Shown: positions 34,871 through 43,566 of the stretch, in pieces
How positions within the stretch are numbered: position 1 is the first letter of the stretch
Layout: the number at the start of each line of letters is the position of its first letter
Source: JAFECT01 sp964432415
GTDB taxonomy: Bacteria > Pseudomonadota > Alphaproteobacteria > Caulobacterales > Caulobacteraceae
Assembly (NCBI GenBank): GCA_964432415.1
Contig: CAYSNW010000004.1
Span: forward strand, 1 to 64,000
Reading direction: 5' to 3'
DNA: 64,000 nt
Notes under the pieces: generated by a model
Database searches by the model: none
Told to the model about the DNA's origin: nothing
What the model saw: only the letters and a program-made list of their open reading frames with translations
Made by a program: the position numbers and the translations under genes

Positions 34871-36370
34871 ATGACGATGCCCCCTCATATCCTCACCCTG
34901 GTCACCTTCCTGCCGCTGGTCGGCGCGGCCGCGATCACCCTGCTGAAGGTCCTGTCGCGTTCGGATGACTCGAAGCTGATCGACGGCCAGGCCAAGTGGT
35001 TCGCGCTGTGGACCACCATCGCCACCCTGGCGGTCTCGATCTGGCTGACCCTGGGCTTCGACAAGTCCCAGGCCGGCTATCAGTTCGTGGAGAAGGCGAC
35101 CTGGTTCGCCGGCGCCAGCTACCACATGGGCGTGGACGGGATTTCGATCCTGTTCGTGCTCTTGACCGCCTTCCTGCTGCCGCTCTGCATCGTGGCCAGC
35201 TGGAGCTCCATCAAGGAGCGGGTGGTCGAGTACATGATCGCCTTCCTGGTGCTGGAGACCCTGGTCATCGGGGTGTTCACCTCGCTCGACCTGTTCCTGT
35301 TCTACATCTTCTTCGAGGGCGGCCTGGTCCCGATGTTCCTGATCATCGGGATCTGGGGCGGCAAGAACCGGGTCTACGCGGCCTACAAGTTCTTCCTCTA
35401 CACCCTGCTGGGATCGATCCTGATGCTGGGCGCCATGCTGTGGATGGCGGCGACCGCGGGCACCACCTCGATCCCGGAACTGGCCCAGTACAAGTTCGAC
35501 CCCGACACCCAGATCCTGCTCTGGATCGCCTTCGCCGCGTCCTTCGCGGTCAAGATGCCGATGTGGCCGGTCCACACCTGGTTGCCCGACGCCCACGTCG
35601 AGGCGCCCACGGCCGGCTCGGTCATCCTGGCGGGCATCCTGCTGAAGCTCGGCGGCTACGGTTTCATCCGCTTCAACCTGCCGATGTTCCCGCATGCCTC
35701 GGTGGTGTTCACGCCCCTGATCTTCACGCTGTCGACCATCGCCATCGTCTACACCTCGCTGGTCGCCTTCCGGCAGACCGACATCAAGAAGCTGATCGCC
35801 TATTCCTCGGTCGCCCACATGGGCTTTGTGACCATGGGCATCTTCGCCGGCAATGCGGTGGGGGTGCAGGGCGCCATCTTCCAGATGCTGAGCCACGGGG
35901 TGATCTCGGGCGCGTTGTTCCTGTGCGTCGGGGTGGTCTACGAACGCATGCACACCCGCGAGATCGCCTTCTACGGCGGGCTGGTGAACCGCATGCCCTG
36001 GTACGCCGCCACCTTCATGCTGTTCACCATGGCTAACGTCGGGCTGCCGGGGACCTCTGGCTTCGTCGGCGAAATCCTGACCATGAGCGGGACCTATGGG
36101 GTCTCCACCGTGACCGTCCTGGTCGCCGCCACCGGCGTGATCCTGTCGGCGGTCTATGCCCTGACGCTCTATCGCCGCGTGGTGTTCGGCAACCTGACCA
36201 ATCCCAAGCTGGCCGACATCACCGACATGGACTGGCGCGAGATCGTGGTCTTCGCGCCCCTGATCCTGGGGACCCTGTGGATGGGCGTCTATCCCAAGTG
36301 GGTGTTCGACATCACGGCCGCGTCCGTGAACGCCGTTGTTTCGACCTATAGCGCCGCGATGGGCGGCTGA
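34871..36370 (+). CDS. nuoM: NADH-quinone oxidoreductase subunit M
   Basis: 499 residues, ND4-type antiporter-like subunit. FFEGGLVPMFLIIGIWGG with its channel glutamate, VKMPMWPVHTWLPDAHVEAPTAGSVILA (in part) and AYSSVAHMGFVTMGIF are canonical. The gene could start at ATG 34871 or the ATG at 34877 (atgacgatg); the first is used. Nuo N follows 7 bases later. Confidence 0.97.
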   Translation: MTMPPHILTLVTFLPLVGAAAITLLKVLSRSDDSKLIDGQAKWFALWTTIATLAVSIWLTLGFDKSQAGYQFVEKATWFAGASYHMGVDGISILFVLLTAFLLPLCIVASWSSIKERVVEYMIAFLVLETLVIGVFTSLDLFLFYIFFEGGLVPMFLIIGIWGGKNRVYAAYKFFLYTLLGSILMLGAMLWMAATAGTTSIPELAQYKFDPDTQILLWIAFAASFAVKMPMWPVHTWLPDAHVEAPTAGSVILAGILLKLGGYGFIRFNLPMFPHASVVFTPLIFTLSTIAIVYTSLVAFRQTDIKKLIAYSSVAHMGFVTMGIFAGNAVGVQGAIFQMLSHGVISGALFLCVGVVYERMHTREIAFYGGLVNRMPWYAATFMLFTMANVGLPGTSGFVGEILTMSGTYGVSTVTVLVAATGVILSAVYALTLYRRVVFGNLTNPKLADITDMDWREIVVFAPLILGTLWMGVYPKWVFDITAASVNAVVSTYSAAMGG

Positions 36371-36377
36371 GGCCCCG

Positions 36378-37820
36378 ATGGACCTGCATTCCGTACTCGC
36401 GATCTATGCGCCGGAGCTGATCCTGGCGGGCGGCGCCCTGGTGCTGCTGCTGCTCGGGGTGTTCCTCGGCGAAAAGCGGGTGGGCACGATCAGCCTGCTG
36501 GCCGGCGCCGTGCTGATCCTGGCCGGCTTCGCCGCGGCGCTGGGTCCGTTGGGCTCGGCCTTCGGCGGTTCCTTCGTGATGGACCGGCTGGCGGCCTTCT
36601 CCAAGGTCGCGATCTATGGCGTCTCCGCCCTGGCCGTCGTGCTCGGCTACGGCTGGCTCGAGCGCATGAAGATCAGGAAGTTCGAGTACCTGATCCTGAT
36701 CCTGCTCGCCGTGGTCGGCATGAGCATGATGGTCTCGGCCGGCGACCTGATCTCGCTCTACATGGGCGTCGAACTGCAGTCGCTGGCGCTCTACGTCCTG
36801 GCCGCCTTCCAGCGCGACGACGCGCGCGCTTCGGAAGCGGGACTCAAGTACTTCGTCCTGGGCGCCCTGTCCTCCGGCATCCTGCTCTACGGCGCCTCGC
36901 TGATCTACGGCTTCGCCGGCTCCATGCACTTCGACGCCATCGCCGCGGCGGTGAAGGCCGGGCCGGGCACGGGGGTGATCTTCGGCCTGGTGTTCCTGAT
37001 CTGCGGCATCGCCTTCAAGGTCTCCGCCGCGCCCTTCCACATGTGGACGCCGGACGTCTACGAGGGCGCGCCGACCCCGGTGGTCGCCTTCTTCTCCGCC
37101 GCGCCCAAGCTCGCGGCCATGGTGCTGTTCGCCCGCACGCTGGCGTCCGGCTTCTGGGGCGCCCACGACCAGTGGCGCCAGGTGATCATGGTCATCGCCG
37201 CCATCTCCTTCGTGGTCGGCGCCTTCGGCGGCCTGATGCAGCGGGACCTGAAGCGGCTGCTCGCCTATTCCTCGATCGCCAACATCGGCTACGCGCTTCT
37301 GGGCATCGCCGCGGGGACCGCGCTCGGCATCGAGTCGATGCTGGTGTTCATGGTCCTGTACATGATCGACGTCACCGGCTTCTTCGCCTGCCTGCTGGCC
37401 CTGTCGCGCGACGGCAAGCCGATCGTGAAGGTCGCCGATCTCGCCGGCCTGAAGCGCGAGCGCCCGGGCGTGGCGGTGGCCATCACCATCCTGTCGCTGT
37501 CGGTGCTGGGCATGCCGCCGTTCTCGGGCTTCTGGGCCAAGTTCTTCGTGTTCAAGTCGGCCCTGATTTCGGGCCAGCCGGGCATGTGGCAGCTGGCCAT
37601 GGCGGGCCTGGTGGCCTCGGTGGTGGCGGCCTTTTACTACCTGCGCGTCATCAAGATCATGTGGTTCGATCCCGCGCCGGGCTCAACCGACAAGGCGCCG
37701 CTGGAAGCCCGCTGGATCGCCTTCGCCTCGGCGGCCTTCTCCTTCGTCCTGGTCTGGGGCGCTCTGCCGCTGCTGGAGCCCGCGGCCAAGCTGGCGGCCA
37801 GCTCCCTCGGACTGCATTGA
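36378..37820 (+). CDS. nuoN: NADH-quinone oxidoreductase subunit N
   Basis: 480 residues from ATG 36378, ND2-type antiporter-like subunit. YMGVELQSLALYVLAAFQRDD, KVSAAPFHMWTPDVYEGAPTPVVAFF (in part) and LAYSSIANIGYALLGIA are the expected signatures. Last nuo gene; its stop overlaps a TTG start for birA, which is therefore probably co-transcribed. Confidence 0.97.
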   Translation: MDLHSVLAIYAPELILAGGALVLLLLGVFLGEKRVGTISLLAGAVLILAGFAAALGPLGSAFGGSFVMDRLAAFSKVAIYGVSALAVVLGYGWLERMKIRKFEYLILILLAVVGMSMMVSAGDLISLYMGVELQSLALYVLAAFQRDDARASEAGLKYFVLGALSSGILLYGASLIYGFAGSMHFDAIAAAVKAGPGTGVIFGLVFLICGIAFKVSAAPFHMWTPDVYEGAPTPVVAFFSAAPKLAAMVLFARTLASGFWGAHDQWRQVIMVIAAISFVVGAFGGLMQRDLKRLLAYSSIANIGYALLGIAAGTALGIESMLVFMVLYMIDVTGFFACLLALSRDGKPIVKVADLAGLKRERPGVAVAITILSLSVLGMPPFSGFWAKFFVFKSALISGQPGMWQLAMAGLVASVVAAFYYLRVIKIMWFDPAPGSTDKAPLEARWIAFASAAFSFVLVWGALPLLEPAAKLAASSLGLH

Positions 37821-38569
37821 GCCAGGCCGCGACGCCCATCCTCGCCTTCGACGAGATCGATTCCACCAACGCCGAGGCCCGTCGCCGCGCGGACGCGGGG
37901 GAGGCGGGTCCGCTGTGGATCACCGCCCTGCGCCAGAGCGCGGGCCGCGGCCGGCGGGGCCGGGGCTGGTCGACCGAGACCGGCAACCTGGCCGCCACCC
38001 TGCTGGCCACCACCACCCGCGCCCCGGCCGAGGCCGCCCAGGTCTCCTTCGTCGCGGCCTTGGCCATCGCCGACGCCTTCGACGTCTGGGTCCCCGCTTC
38101 GCTGGTGACCATCAAGTGGCCCAACGACGTGATGATCGCGGGCGCCAAGGCGTCCGGCATCCTCATCGAGTCCGGCCAGCTTTCCGACGGCCGCACCTGG
38201 CTGGCGGTCGGCTGCGGCCTGAACCTCGCCCACGCGCCCGCCGACGTGGAGCGGCCCGCGACCCGCGTCGCCGATCACCTGCGCGGCGATGTGCTGGCCA
38301 CGCCTGCCCCCGCCGAGGCCATGACCGTTTTCGCAGAGGCTTTCGAACGCCGCCTGGAGCAGTGGGACGTCTTCGGCTTCGCCTCCATAGCTGACGCCTG
38401 GACCGCCAAGGCGCAAGGCCTGGGCCGCCACTGCATCGCGCGCCTGGGGGCTGAGACCCTCGAGGGCGTCGCCGAAAGCCTCGACTCCGACGGCGCCCTG
38501 CGCCTGCGCCTTCCTTCCGGAGAGGTGCGCCGCATCACGGCGGGCGACGTCTTCTTCGAAGCGGGCTAA
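37817..38569 (+). CDS. birA: Biotin--[acetyl-CoA-carboxylase] ligase
   Basis: 250 residues from TTG 37817 overlapping the nuoN stop (TTGA). The biotin/ATP-binding core has EIDSTNAEARRR, QSAGRGRRGRGWST (the GRGRxGR adenylation motif) and IKWPNDVMI, followed by ASGILIES. There is no N-terminal helix-turn-helix, so it is a group I enzyme: it biotinylates carboxylase subunits but does not repress a biotin operon as E. coli BirA does. coaX follows after 10 bases. Confidence 0.95.
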   Translation: MSQAATPILAFDEIDSTNAEARRRADAGEAGPLWITALRQSAGRGRRGRGWSTETGNLAATLLATTTRAPAEAAQVSFVAALAIADAFDVWVPASLVTIKWPNDVMIAGAKASGILIESGQLSDGRTWLAVGCGLNLAHAPADVERPATRVADHLRGDVLATPAPAEAMTVFAEAFERRLEQWDVFGFASIADAWTAKAQGLGRHCIARLGAETLEGVAESLDSDGALRLRLPSGEVRRITAGDVFFEAG

Positions 38570-38579
38570 AGGGGCGCCC

Positions 38580-39359
38580 ATGCTGCTCGCCATCGAACAG
38601 GGAAACACCAACACGCTGTTCGCCGTCCACGACGGCGAGCGCTGGATCGCCCAGTGGCGCACCGCCACCGAGGCCGCGCGCACGGCGGACGAATACGCCG
38701 TCTGGCTCAATCAGCTGCTGGTCATGTCGGGGCTGAAGCTCAGCGGCCTGAAGGGCTGCATCATCTCCTCCGTGGTGCCCCAGTCCCTGTTCAACCTGCG
38801 CAATCTGTCCCGCCGGTACCTGAAGGCCGAACCGCTGGTGGTGGGCGACAACGCGGTGCTCGGCATCGAGGTCCGCATCGAAAAGCCTTCCGAGGCCGGC
38901 GCCGACCGGCTGGTCAACGCGGTAGGCGGCTTCATCCAGTACGGCGGCCCGCTGATCCTGGTCGACAGCGGCACCGCCACCACCTTCGACGTGGTCGGCG
39001 CCGACGGTGGCTTCGACGGCGGGGTGATCGCGCCCGGCATCAACCTGTCCATGCAGGCCCTGCACTCCGCCGCCGCCAGGCTGCCGCGCGTGGCCATCGA
39101 ACGGCCCGCCCATGTCATCGGCCGCGGTACGGTCGAGGCCATGCAGTCGGGCGTGTTCTGGGGCTACGTCGCCCTGATCGAGGGTCTCATTTCGCGCATC
39201 AAGGCCGAGTACAAGACCCCCATGACCGTGGTCGCCACCGGCGGCGTCGCCTCCCTGTTCGAAGGAACGACGGCCGCCATCGATCATTTCGACCATGACC
39301 TGACCATCCGCGGCCTGCTTGAAATCTGGCGGCGGAACACGACTTCCGGAACAGTATGA
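38580..39359 (+). CDS. coaX: Type III pantothenate kinase
   Basis: 259 residues; first step of coenzyme A synthesis. The ASKHA-fold motifs are intact: phosphate-1 EQGNTNTLFAV, the pantothenate site GADRLVNAVGG and phosphate-2 DSGTATTFDVV. Type III enzymes use ATP with a monovalent cation and resist feedback by CoA. It overlaps rnj by 4 bases (ATGA). Confidence 0.96.
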   Translation: MLLAIEQGNTNTLFAVHDGERWIAQWRTATEAARTADEYAVWLNQLLVMSGLKLSGLKGCIISSVVPQSLFNLRNLSRRYLKAEPLVVGDNAVLGIEVRIEKPSEAGADRLVNAVGGFIQYGGPLILVDSGTATTFDVVGADGGFDGGVIAPGINLSMQALHSAAARLPRVAIERPAHVIGRGTVEAMQSGVFWGYVALIEGLISRIKAEYKTPMTVVATGGVASLFEGTTAAIDHFDHDLTIRGLLEIWRRNTTSGTV

Positions 39360-41029
39360 AATCTCAAAAAGCCAATGAGCTCGTCTTCCTGCCGCTGGGC
39401 GGGTCGAACGAGATCGGCATGAACCTCAATCTCTACGGCTACGGCCCCCCCGACGCGCGCAAGTGGATCGTGGTCGACGTCGGCGTCACCTTCGGCGACC
39501 CGACCACCCCGGGGGTCGAGCTGATCATGCCCGACGCCTCGTATGTGGAAGGCCTCGACATCGAGGCCATCGTGCTGACCCACGCTCACGAGGACCACAT
39601 CGGCGCCATCGGCTGGCTGTGGCCCAGGATGAAGGTCCCGGTCTACGCCACGCCGTTTACCGCCTATCTGGTGCGCGAGAAGCTGCGCGACGCCGACATC
39701 CTCGATCAGGTCGACCTGCGCGAGGCCCAACTGGGCTCGACGCTGAAGCTCGGCCCGTTCGAGGTCACCTTCGTGACCATCACCCACTCGATTCCCGAGC
39801 CCAACGGCCTGGCGATCAAGACCCCGCTGGGCACGATCCTGCACACCGGCGACTGGAAGATCGACGAGGATCCTGTGATCGGCGAGCGCGTCGATGTGGA
39901 GCTGATCCAGCGCCTCGGCGACGAGGGCGTGCTGGCCATGGTCTGCGACTCGACCAACGTCTTCGTCGACGGCGTAGCCGGCTCCGAAGCCGATGTCCGC
40001 GTCAAGCTGGCCGAGCTGATCAGCACGCTGAAGGGCAAGGTGGCGGTGGCCTGTTTCGCGTCCAACGTCGCGCGGGTCGACAGCGTGGTCCACGCCGCCG
40101 AGATGGCCGGACGCCGCGTCTGCCTGGTCGGCCGCTCGATGCACCGCATCACCGACGCGGCCAAGTCGGTGGGCCTGCTCAGAGACATCGAGGGCTTCGT
40201 CAACGAGACCGAGGCCAAGGGCTATCCCAAGGAAAAGATCCTCTACCTTTGCACCGGCAGCCAGGGCGAGGCGCGCGCGGCCCTGTCGCGCATCGCCGAG
40301 GGCAACCACCCCCACGTCAGCTTCGGCGAGGGCGACAGCTGCGTCTTCTCCTCCCGCGTCATCCCCGGCAACGAGATCCCGATCCGCAACCTGCAGAACA
40401 AGCTCGCCGACCGCGGCGTGCGCCTCTACACCGAGCGCGACCACCCCGGCATCCACGTCAGCGGCCACCCGTGCCGCGACGAGCTGAAACAGATGTACCA
40501 GTGGGCCCGGCCCCAGATCGCGGTCCCCACCCACGGCGAACGCCGCCACCTGCTCGAGCACTGCGCGCTGGCCAAGGACATGCAGGTGCCCCAGGCCATC
40601 GCGCCGCGCAACGGCGACATGGTGCGCCTGGCCCCCGGCCGCGCCGAGATCGTCGACGAGGTGCCCTCGGGTCGGATGTTCGTCGACGGCGACATGCTGG
40701 TCCCCGAAGGCGGCGAGGCGCTGCGCGAACGTCGCCACGCGGCGACCAACGGGGTGCTGGTGGTCTCCATCGCGCTCGATTCCAAAGGCAAGCTGGCCAC
40801 GGCGGTGGAGGTGAGGGGGCTCGGCCTTCCCGGCGACGCCGACTATCCGCTGGGCGACGCGCTCGATGACCTGGCCGAAAAGGCCGAGGACGCGCTCGAC
40901 CGCCTGAGCCGCGAGGACCGGCAGGACGACACCGCGGTCGAGCAGATGGTCGCGCGCACGCTCAAGAAGGCCTCGCAGCAGATCTGGAGCCGCCGGCCGA
41001 TCGTCGAGACGGTGGTGCTGAGGGTCTGA
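39356..41029 (+). CDS. rnj: Ribonuclease J
   Basis: 557 residues; a metallo-beta-lactamase/beta-CASP RNase acting in rRNA maturation and mRNA decay as both endo- and 5' exonuclease. The zinc site is THAHEDHIGAIGWL, with further ligands in HTGDWKID and the beta-CASP histidines in VSGHPCRDELKQMYQWARPQIAVPTHGE (partly cited). A C-terminal dimerisation domain follows. It is the last gene of the nuoJ-rnj transcription unit and is convergent with a small minus-strand pair, separated by 3 bp. Confidence 0.96.
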   Translation: MKSQKANELVFLPLGGSNEIGMNLNLYGYGPPDARKWIVVDVGVTFGDPTTPGVELIMPDASYVEGLDIEAIVLTHAHEDHIGAIGWLWPRMKVPVYATPFTAYLVREKLRDADILDQVDLREAQLGSTLKLGPFEVTFVTITHSIPEPNGLAIKTPLGTILHTGDWKIDEDPVIGERVDVELIQRLGDEGVLAMVCDSTNVFVDGVAGSEADVRVKLAELISTLKGKVAVACFASNVARVDSVVHAAEMAGRRVCLVGRSMHRITDAAKSVGLLRDIEGFVNETEAKGYPKEKILYLCTGSQGEARAALSRIAEGNHPHVSFGEGDSCVFSSRVIPGNEIPIRNLQNKLADRGVRLYTERDHPGIHVSGHPCRDELKQMYQWARPQIAVPTHGERRHLLEHCALAKDMQVPQAIAPRNGDMVRLAPGRAEIVDEVPSGRMFVDGDMLVPEGGEALRERRHAATNGVLVVSIALDSKGKLATAVEVRGLGLPGDADYPLGDALDDLAEKAEDALDRLSREDRQDDTAVEQMVARTLKKASQQIWSRRPIVETVVLRV

Positions 41030-41032
41030 GCC

Positions 41033-41425
41033 CTAGCCGCCGGCGGCGGCCGCCGCCGGCTGCACCACGTCCGGAAACAGATTGATGCCGGTCTTGTTGT
41101 AGATGGCCCAGCCGATGGTGGCGGTCACCGAGTTCAGAAGCTGCTGCGCCAGCGCCATGGTCATCAGTTCGGTGAACTCGATGGTCTGCTGCAGAGTTTC
41201 CTTCTGCATCTGGATCGCGGTTTGGGCATAGGCCTGCGTGATCCGCCCCTCCAAGAGCGCGGCCTGAGTCTCGACGGCTGCTTGGGCGAGCATTTTCAGA
41301 TCGCCCGCGACGGCGGCGCTGTTCGCATTGTACCAGGTCGTTGCCGTCGTGCTGAGGCCAGCTTCCAACGCGGACACCAATTGGTCGACTGTCTGCGGAT
41401 TGAATTTCGTCAAGTCGAGACCCAT
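41033..41425 (-). CDS. Small helical protein of unknown function
   Basis: 130 residues from ATG 41425 with GGAGG 6-7 bases upstream, overlapping the lipoprotein stop (TGATG). Mostly amphipathic helix with many Gln, Thr and Ala (TAIQMQKETLQQTIEFTELMTMALAQQLLNS in part). One moderately hydrophobic segment near SVTATIGWAIYNK. The C-terminal AAAAAGG is encoded by a perfect 22-bp GC palindrome (41039-41060), which might also act as a transcription end for rnj. Not a recognised family; function presumably joined with the lipoprotein. Confidence 0.72.
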   Translation of the reverse strand: MGLDLTKFNPQTVDQLVSALEAGLSTTATTWYNANSAAVAGDLKMLAQAAVETQAALLEGRITQAYAQTAIQMQKETLQQTIEFTELMTMALAQQLLNSVTATIGWAIYNKTGINLFPDVVQPAAAAAGG

Positions 41426-41883
41426 CACGCACCTCCCTTCATTGCGTGCACCGCGCGGGCAGCTTGATTGCAGGAAACGAGAGTCGTTCCAGCCACGCCG
41501 GAGGCGGGTTGAAGGCCGCCCGACTTGTGGAGGGAGACCAGTTCCATGACTCGCTGTTTGCAGTCGTTAATCTGCTGGACGATCGCGTCTCGCGCGGACA
41601 TCGCTGTGCCACGCTTGGAGGCAGGATCGTTTCCGGCTCGCAAAGCGGCTATGGTAAGCGCGGCGGTGATATCGGAGTATTGGCTTTCTGCATCGGCAAA
41701 GGAGGCGGCCGTTGTATACTTGCCGAGATCGGCGTCGGCCGCGATTTTCGCGACGCCCTTGAGGGCAGTCGCAGTGCTCTGATCCGCCGTTGCGTCGTAA
41801 GCGGGATAAAAGAACGATGTGCATCCGCTCAGGGACACGCTGAATAGAAGCGCTACTGCGACAGCAGTTGACCTTCTGGTCAT
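41425..41883 (-). CDS. Lipoprotein of unknown function
   Basis: 152 residues. Signal MTRRSTAVAVALLFSVSLSGC with lipobox LSGC at residues 18-21; the mature protein is helical with ALKGVAKIAADADLGKY, SFADAESQYSDITAALTIAAL and two further cysteines (NDCKQRV, LVSCNQAA). The next gene overlaps its stop, so the pair is one operon. Codon usage is a little more AT-rich than the surrounding core genes, hinting at acquisition. No family recognised. Confidence 0.75.
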   Translation of the reverse strand: MTRRSTAVAVALLFSVSLSGCTSFFYPAYDATADQSTATALKGVAKIAADADLGKYTTAASFADAESQYSDITAALTIAALRAGNDPASKRGTAMSARDAIVQQINDCKQRVMELVSLHKSGGLQPASGVAGTTLVSCNQAARAVHAMKGGA

Positions 41884-42011
41884 TCTGCACCCCCCTCTTC
41901 GTCAGGAAGGGCGCACGGTGGTGGACGTCGCGGGCTGAGTCAAGGTGAGGTGGTATGGTTTAGAGCGCTCTCGCGACGGGAGAGCTTGATAGGCCGAACA
42001 GCGAGGACGTC

Positions 42012-42467
42012 ATGAATCTGCGAACTGCGATGTTTTTGACCTTCCTGGCGGCCATGCCCGCCGCAGCCACGGCCGCGGTTCCCGCCCACCAGCAGGCCCT
42101 GGCCCTGGTCCAGTCGCTCTATCATGGCGAGCGGACGCCGGAACGGGTGGAGACCTTCTTCGCCGCCGACCTGGCGAAGGCCTACCGAAAGGACGGGTCC
42201 AACCCGGACGAGGTCGGCGCCATCGACTTCGACTGGCGCTACGGCGCCCAGGACACCGAGATCACGGGCCTGGCCTTCAGCCAGATGGAGGGGCCGAAGG
42301 CGGCGACCGTGACGGTACGGTTCAAGAACTTCGGCAAGCCGGGCGTGGTGGTCTACGAACTGTGCCACGCCACGCGCGGCTGGCGGATCGCCGACGTGCA
42401 CAAGAGCGGCGAGGACGCGTGGGACCTCAGAGTGCTCTTGAAGCTACCGAAAGAGGTGAAGTGCTGA
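42012..42467 (+). CDS. Exported DUF3828-like protein
   Basis: 151 residues with a signal peptide (MNLRTAMFLTFLAAMPAAATA). The mature domain (ALALVQSLYHGERTPERVETFFAADLAKAYRKD in part, then WRYGAQDTEITGL and the strand GWRIADVHKSG) resembles NTF2-like DUF3828 periplasmic proteins of unknown role. A family B repeat starts 7 bases after its stop. Confidence 0.7.
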   Translation: MNLRTAMFLTFLAAMPAAATAAVPAHQQALALVQSLYHGERTPERVETFFAADLAKAYRKDGSNPDEVGAIDFDWRYGAQDTEITGLAFSQMEGPKAATVTVRFKNFGKPGVVVYELCHATRGWRIADVHKSGEDAWDLRVLLKLPKEVKC

Positions 42468-42473
42468 CCCACC

Positions 42474-42627
42474 AATTCCTCCCCTTCAGGGGAGGGGGCC
42501 CAAACGAAGTTTGGGGGAGGGGCCTACTGGCGCTGTAAACTCTGCTAAGAGCGCATCCGTCGAAGGGGAGGGCCTGTAGTCCCCTCCACCACCTTCGGCG
42601 GTCCCCCTCCCCTGAAGGGGAGGAATT
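42474..42627. repeat. Palindromic element, family B, copy 3
   Basis: 154 bp bounded by AATTCCTCCCCTTCAGGGG and its complement. Left inner hairpin CCCAAAC-gaa-GTTTGGG; right inner hairpin ACCACC-ttc-GGCGGT with one A-C mismatch. The middle differs from copies 1 and 2. It lies between the DUF3828-like gene and the mce gene. Confidence 0.82.
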
Positions 42628-42647
42628 GTGCGCGGAGACCTTGGACC

Positions 42648-43070
42648 ATGATCGGCCGCCTGAACCACGTCGGGGTCGCCACGCCCTCCATTGACGAGTC
42701 GGTGAAGCTCTACCGCGACGTCCTGGGCGCCACCAAGATCCACGAGCGTTTCGCCATGCCGGAGCAGGGGGTCTGGGTCTGTTTCGTCGACCTGCCCAAC
42801 GCCCAGATCGAGCTGATCGAACCCTGGGGCGAAGCCTCGCCCATCCACGGCTTCCTCGCCAAGAACCCCAAGGGCGGCCAGCACCACCTCTGTTTCGAGG
42901 TCGCCGACATCATCGCCGCCCGCGACGAGATGCGGGCCAAGGGCTGCACCATCCTGGGGACCGGCGAACCGCGCATCGGCGCCCACGGAACCCCCATCGT
43001 CTTCGTCCATCCCAAGGACATGGGCGGGGTGCTGGTCGAGCTGATGGAAACCCCGAAGGGCGCCCACTGA
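42648..43070 (+). CDS. mce: Methylmalonyl-CoA epimerase
   Basis: 140 residues of the vicinal-oxygen-chelate (glyoxalase) fold. NHVGVATPSIDESVKLYRDVLGA opens the first half; QHHLCFEVADIIAARDEMRAKG (in part) and GVLVELMETPK supply the second metal half-site, with His and Glu ligands expected in H-V-G, Q-H-H-L and V-E-L. The enzyme interconverts (S)- and (R)-methylmalonyl-CoA. Followed by DUF1467 and proS, a common alphaproteobacterial order. It overlaps DUF1467 by one base. Confidence 0.93.
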   Translation: MIGRLNHVGVATPSIDESVKLYRDVLGATKIHERFAMPEQGVWVCFVDLPNAQIELIEPWGEASPIHGFLAKNPKGGQHHLCFEVADIIAARDEMRAKGCTILGTGEPRIGAHGTPIVFVHPKDMGGVLVELMETPKGAH

Positions 43071-43330
43071 TGCCGTTCAGCCCGCTCACCCTGGTCTTCA
43101 TGTACTTCGTCACCTGGACGATCACCGCCTTCACCATCCTGCCGCTCGGCAATGTCAGTCACGCCGAGGCCGGCGTGGACCTGAAGGACGGCGGCGATCC
43201 CGGCGCGCCGCTCAAGCCCAACCTGCTGAAGAAGGCCATCACCACCACCTGGGTATCGGCCATTGTCTTCGCGCTTCTGATGGCGGTGGTGATGTCGGGG
43301 CTGTTCAAGATGCCGGCGCCTAGAGCTTAA
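43070..43330 (+). CDS. DUF1467 family membrane protein
   Basis: 86 residues, two membrane helices (VFMYFVTWTITAFTILPLG and TTTWVSAIVFALLMAVVMSG). The FVTWTITAFTILP start and the mce-DUF1467-proS context identify DUF1467, a small alphaproteobacterial inner-membrane family of unknown role. TGATG coupling with mce. Confidence 0.88.
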   Translation: MPFSPLTLVFMYFVTWTITAFTILPLGNVSHAEAGVDLKDGGDPGAPLKPNLLKKAITTTWVSAIVFALLMAVVMSGLFKMPAPRA

Positions 43331-43341
43331 TTCCCCTCGGT

Positions 43342-43493
43342 CGTCATCCTCGGAGCGGAGGCGCTTCAGCGCCGTAGACCCGAGGAACCAACCGCGAATC
43401 TTCCTTGAAGCTGGGCGCCTCTTCACTTCGCAGCGTTGAGGGCGGGAGCTGTTGGGTCCTCGGGTTCTCGCTTCGCGAGCCCCGAGGATGACG
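43342..43493. repeat. Palindromic element, family C (GTCATCCTCGG), copy 1
   Basis: CGTCATCCTCGG (43342-43353) and its exact complement (43482-43493) bound a 152-bp element. The reverse complement of its interior (GACCCAACAGCTCCCGCC..., GGCGCCCAGCTTC) matches the interior of the copy at 55986-56146, so the two copies are inverted relative to one another. It lies between DUF1467 and proS. Confidence 0.82.
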
Positions 43494-43566
43494 GGCGGTT
43501 GTTGCACCGCACCCACGCGAACGGCTAAGTGAACGGCCCATCCTCCGACCTTCGGATTCCCGAGCC

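Noticed and set aside
32821..34872. 683-codon minus-strand ORF opposite nuoL
   Set aside because: Codon-phase shadow of NuoL; no domain, no ribosome site.
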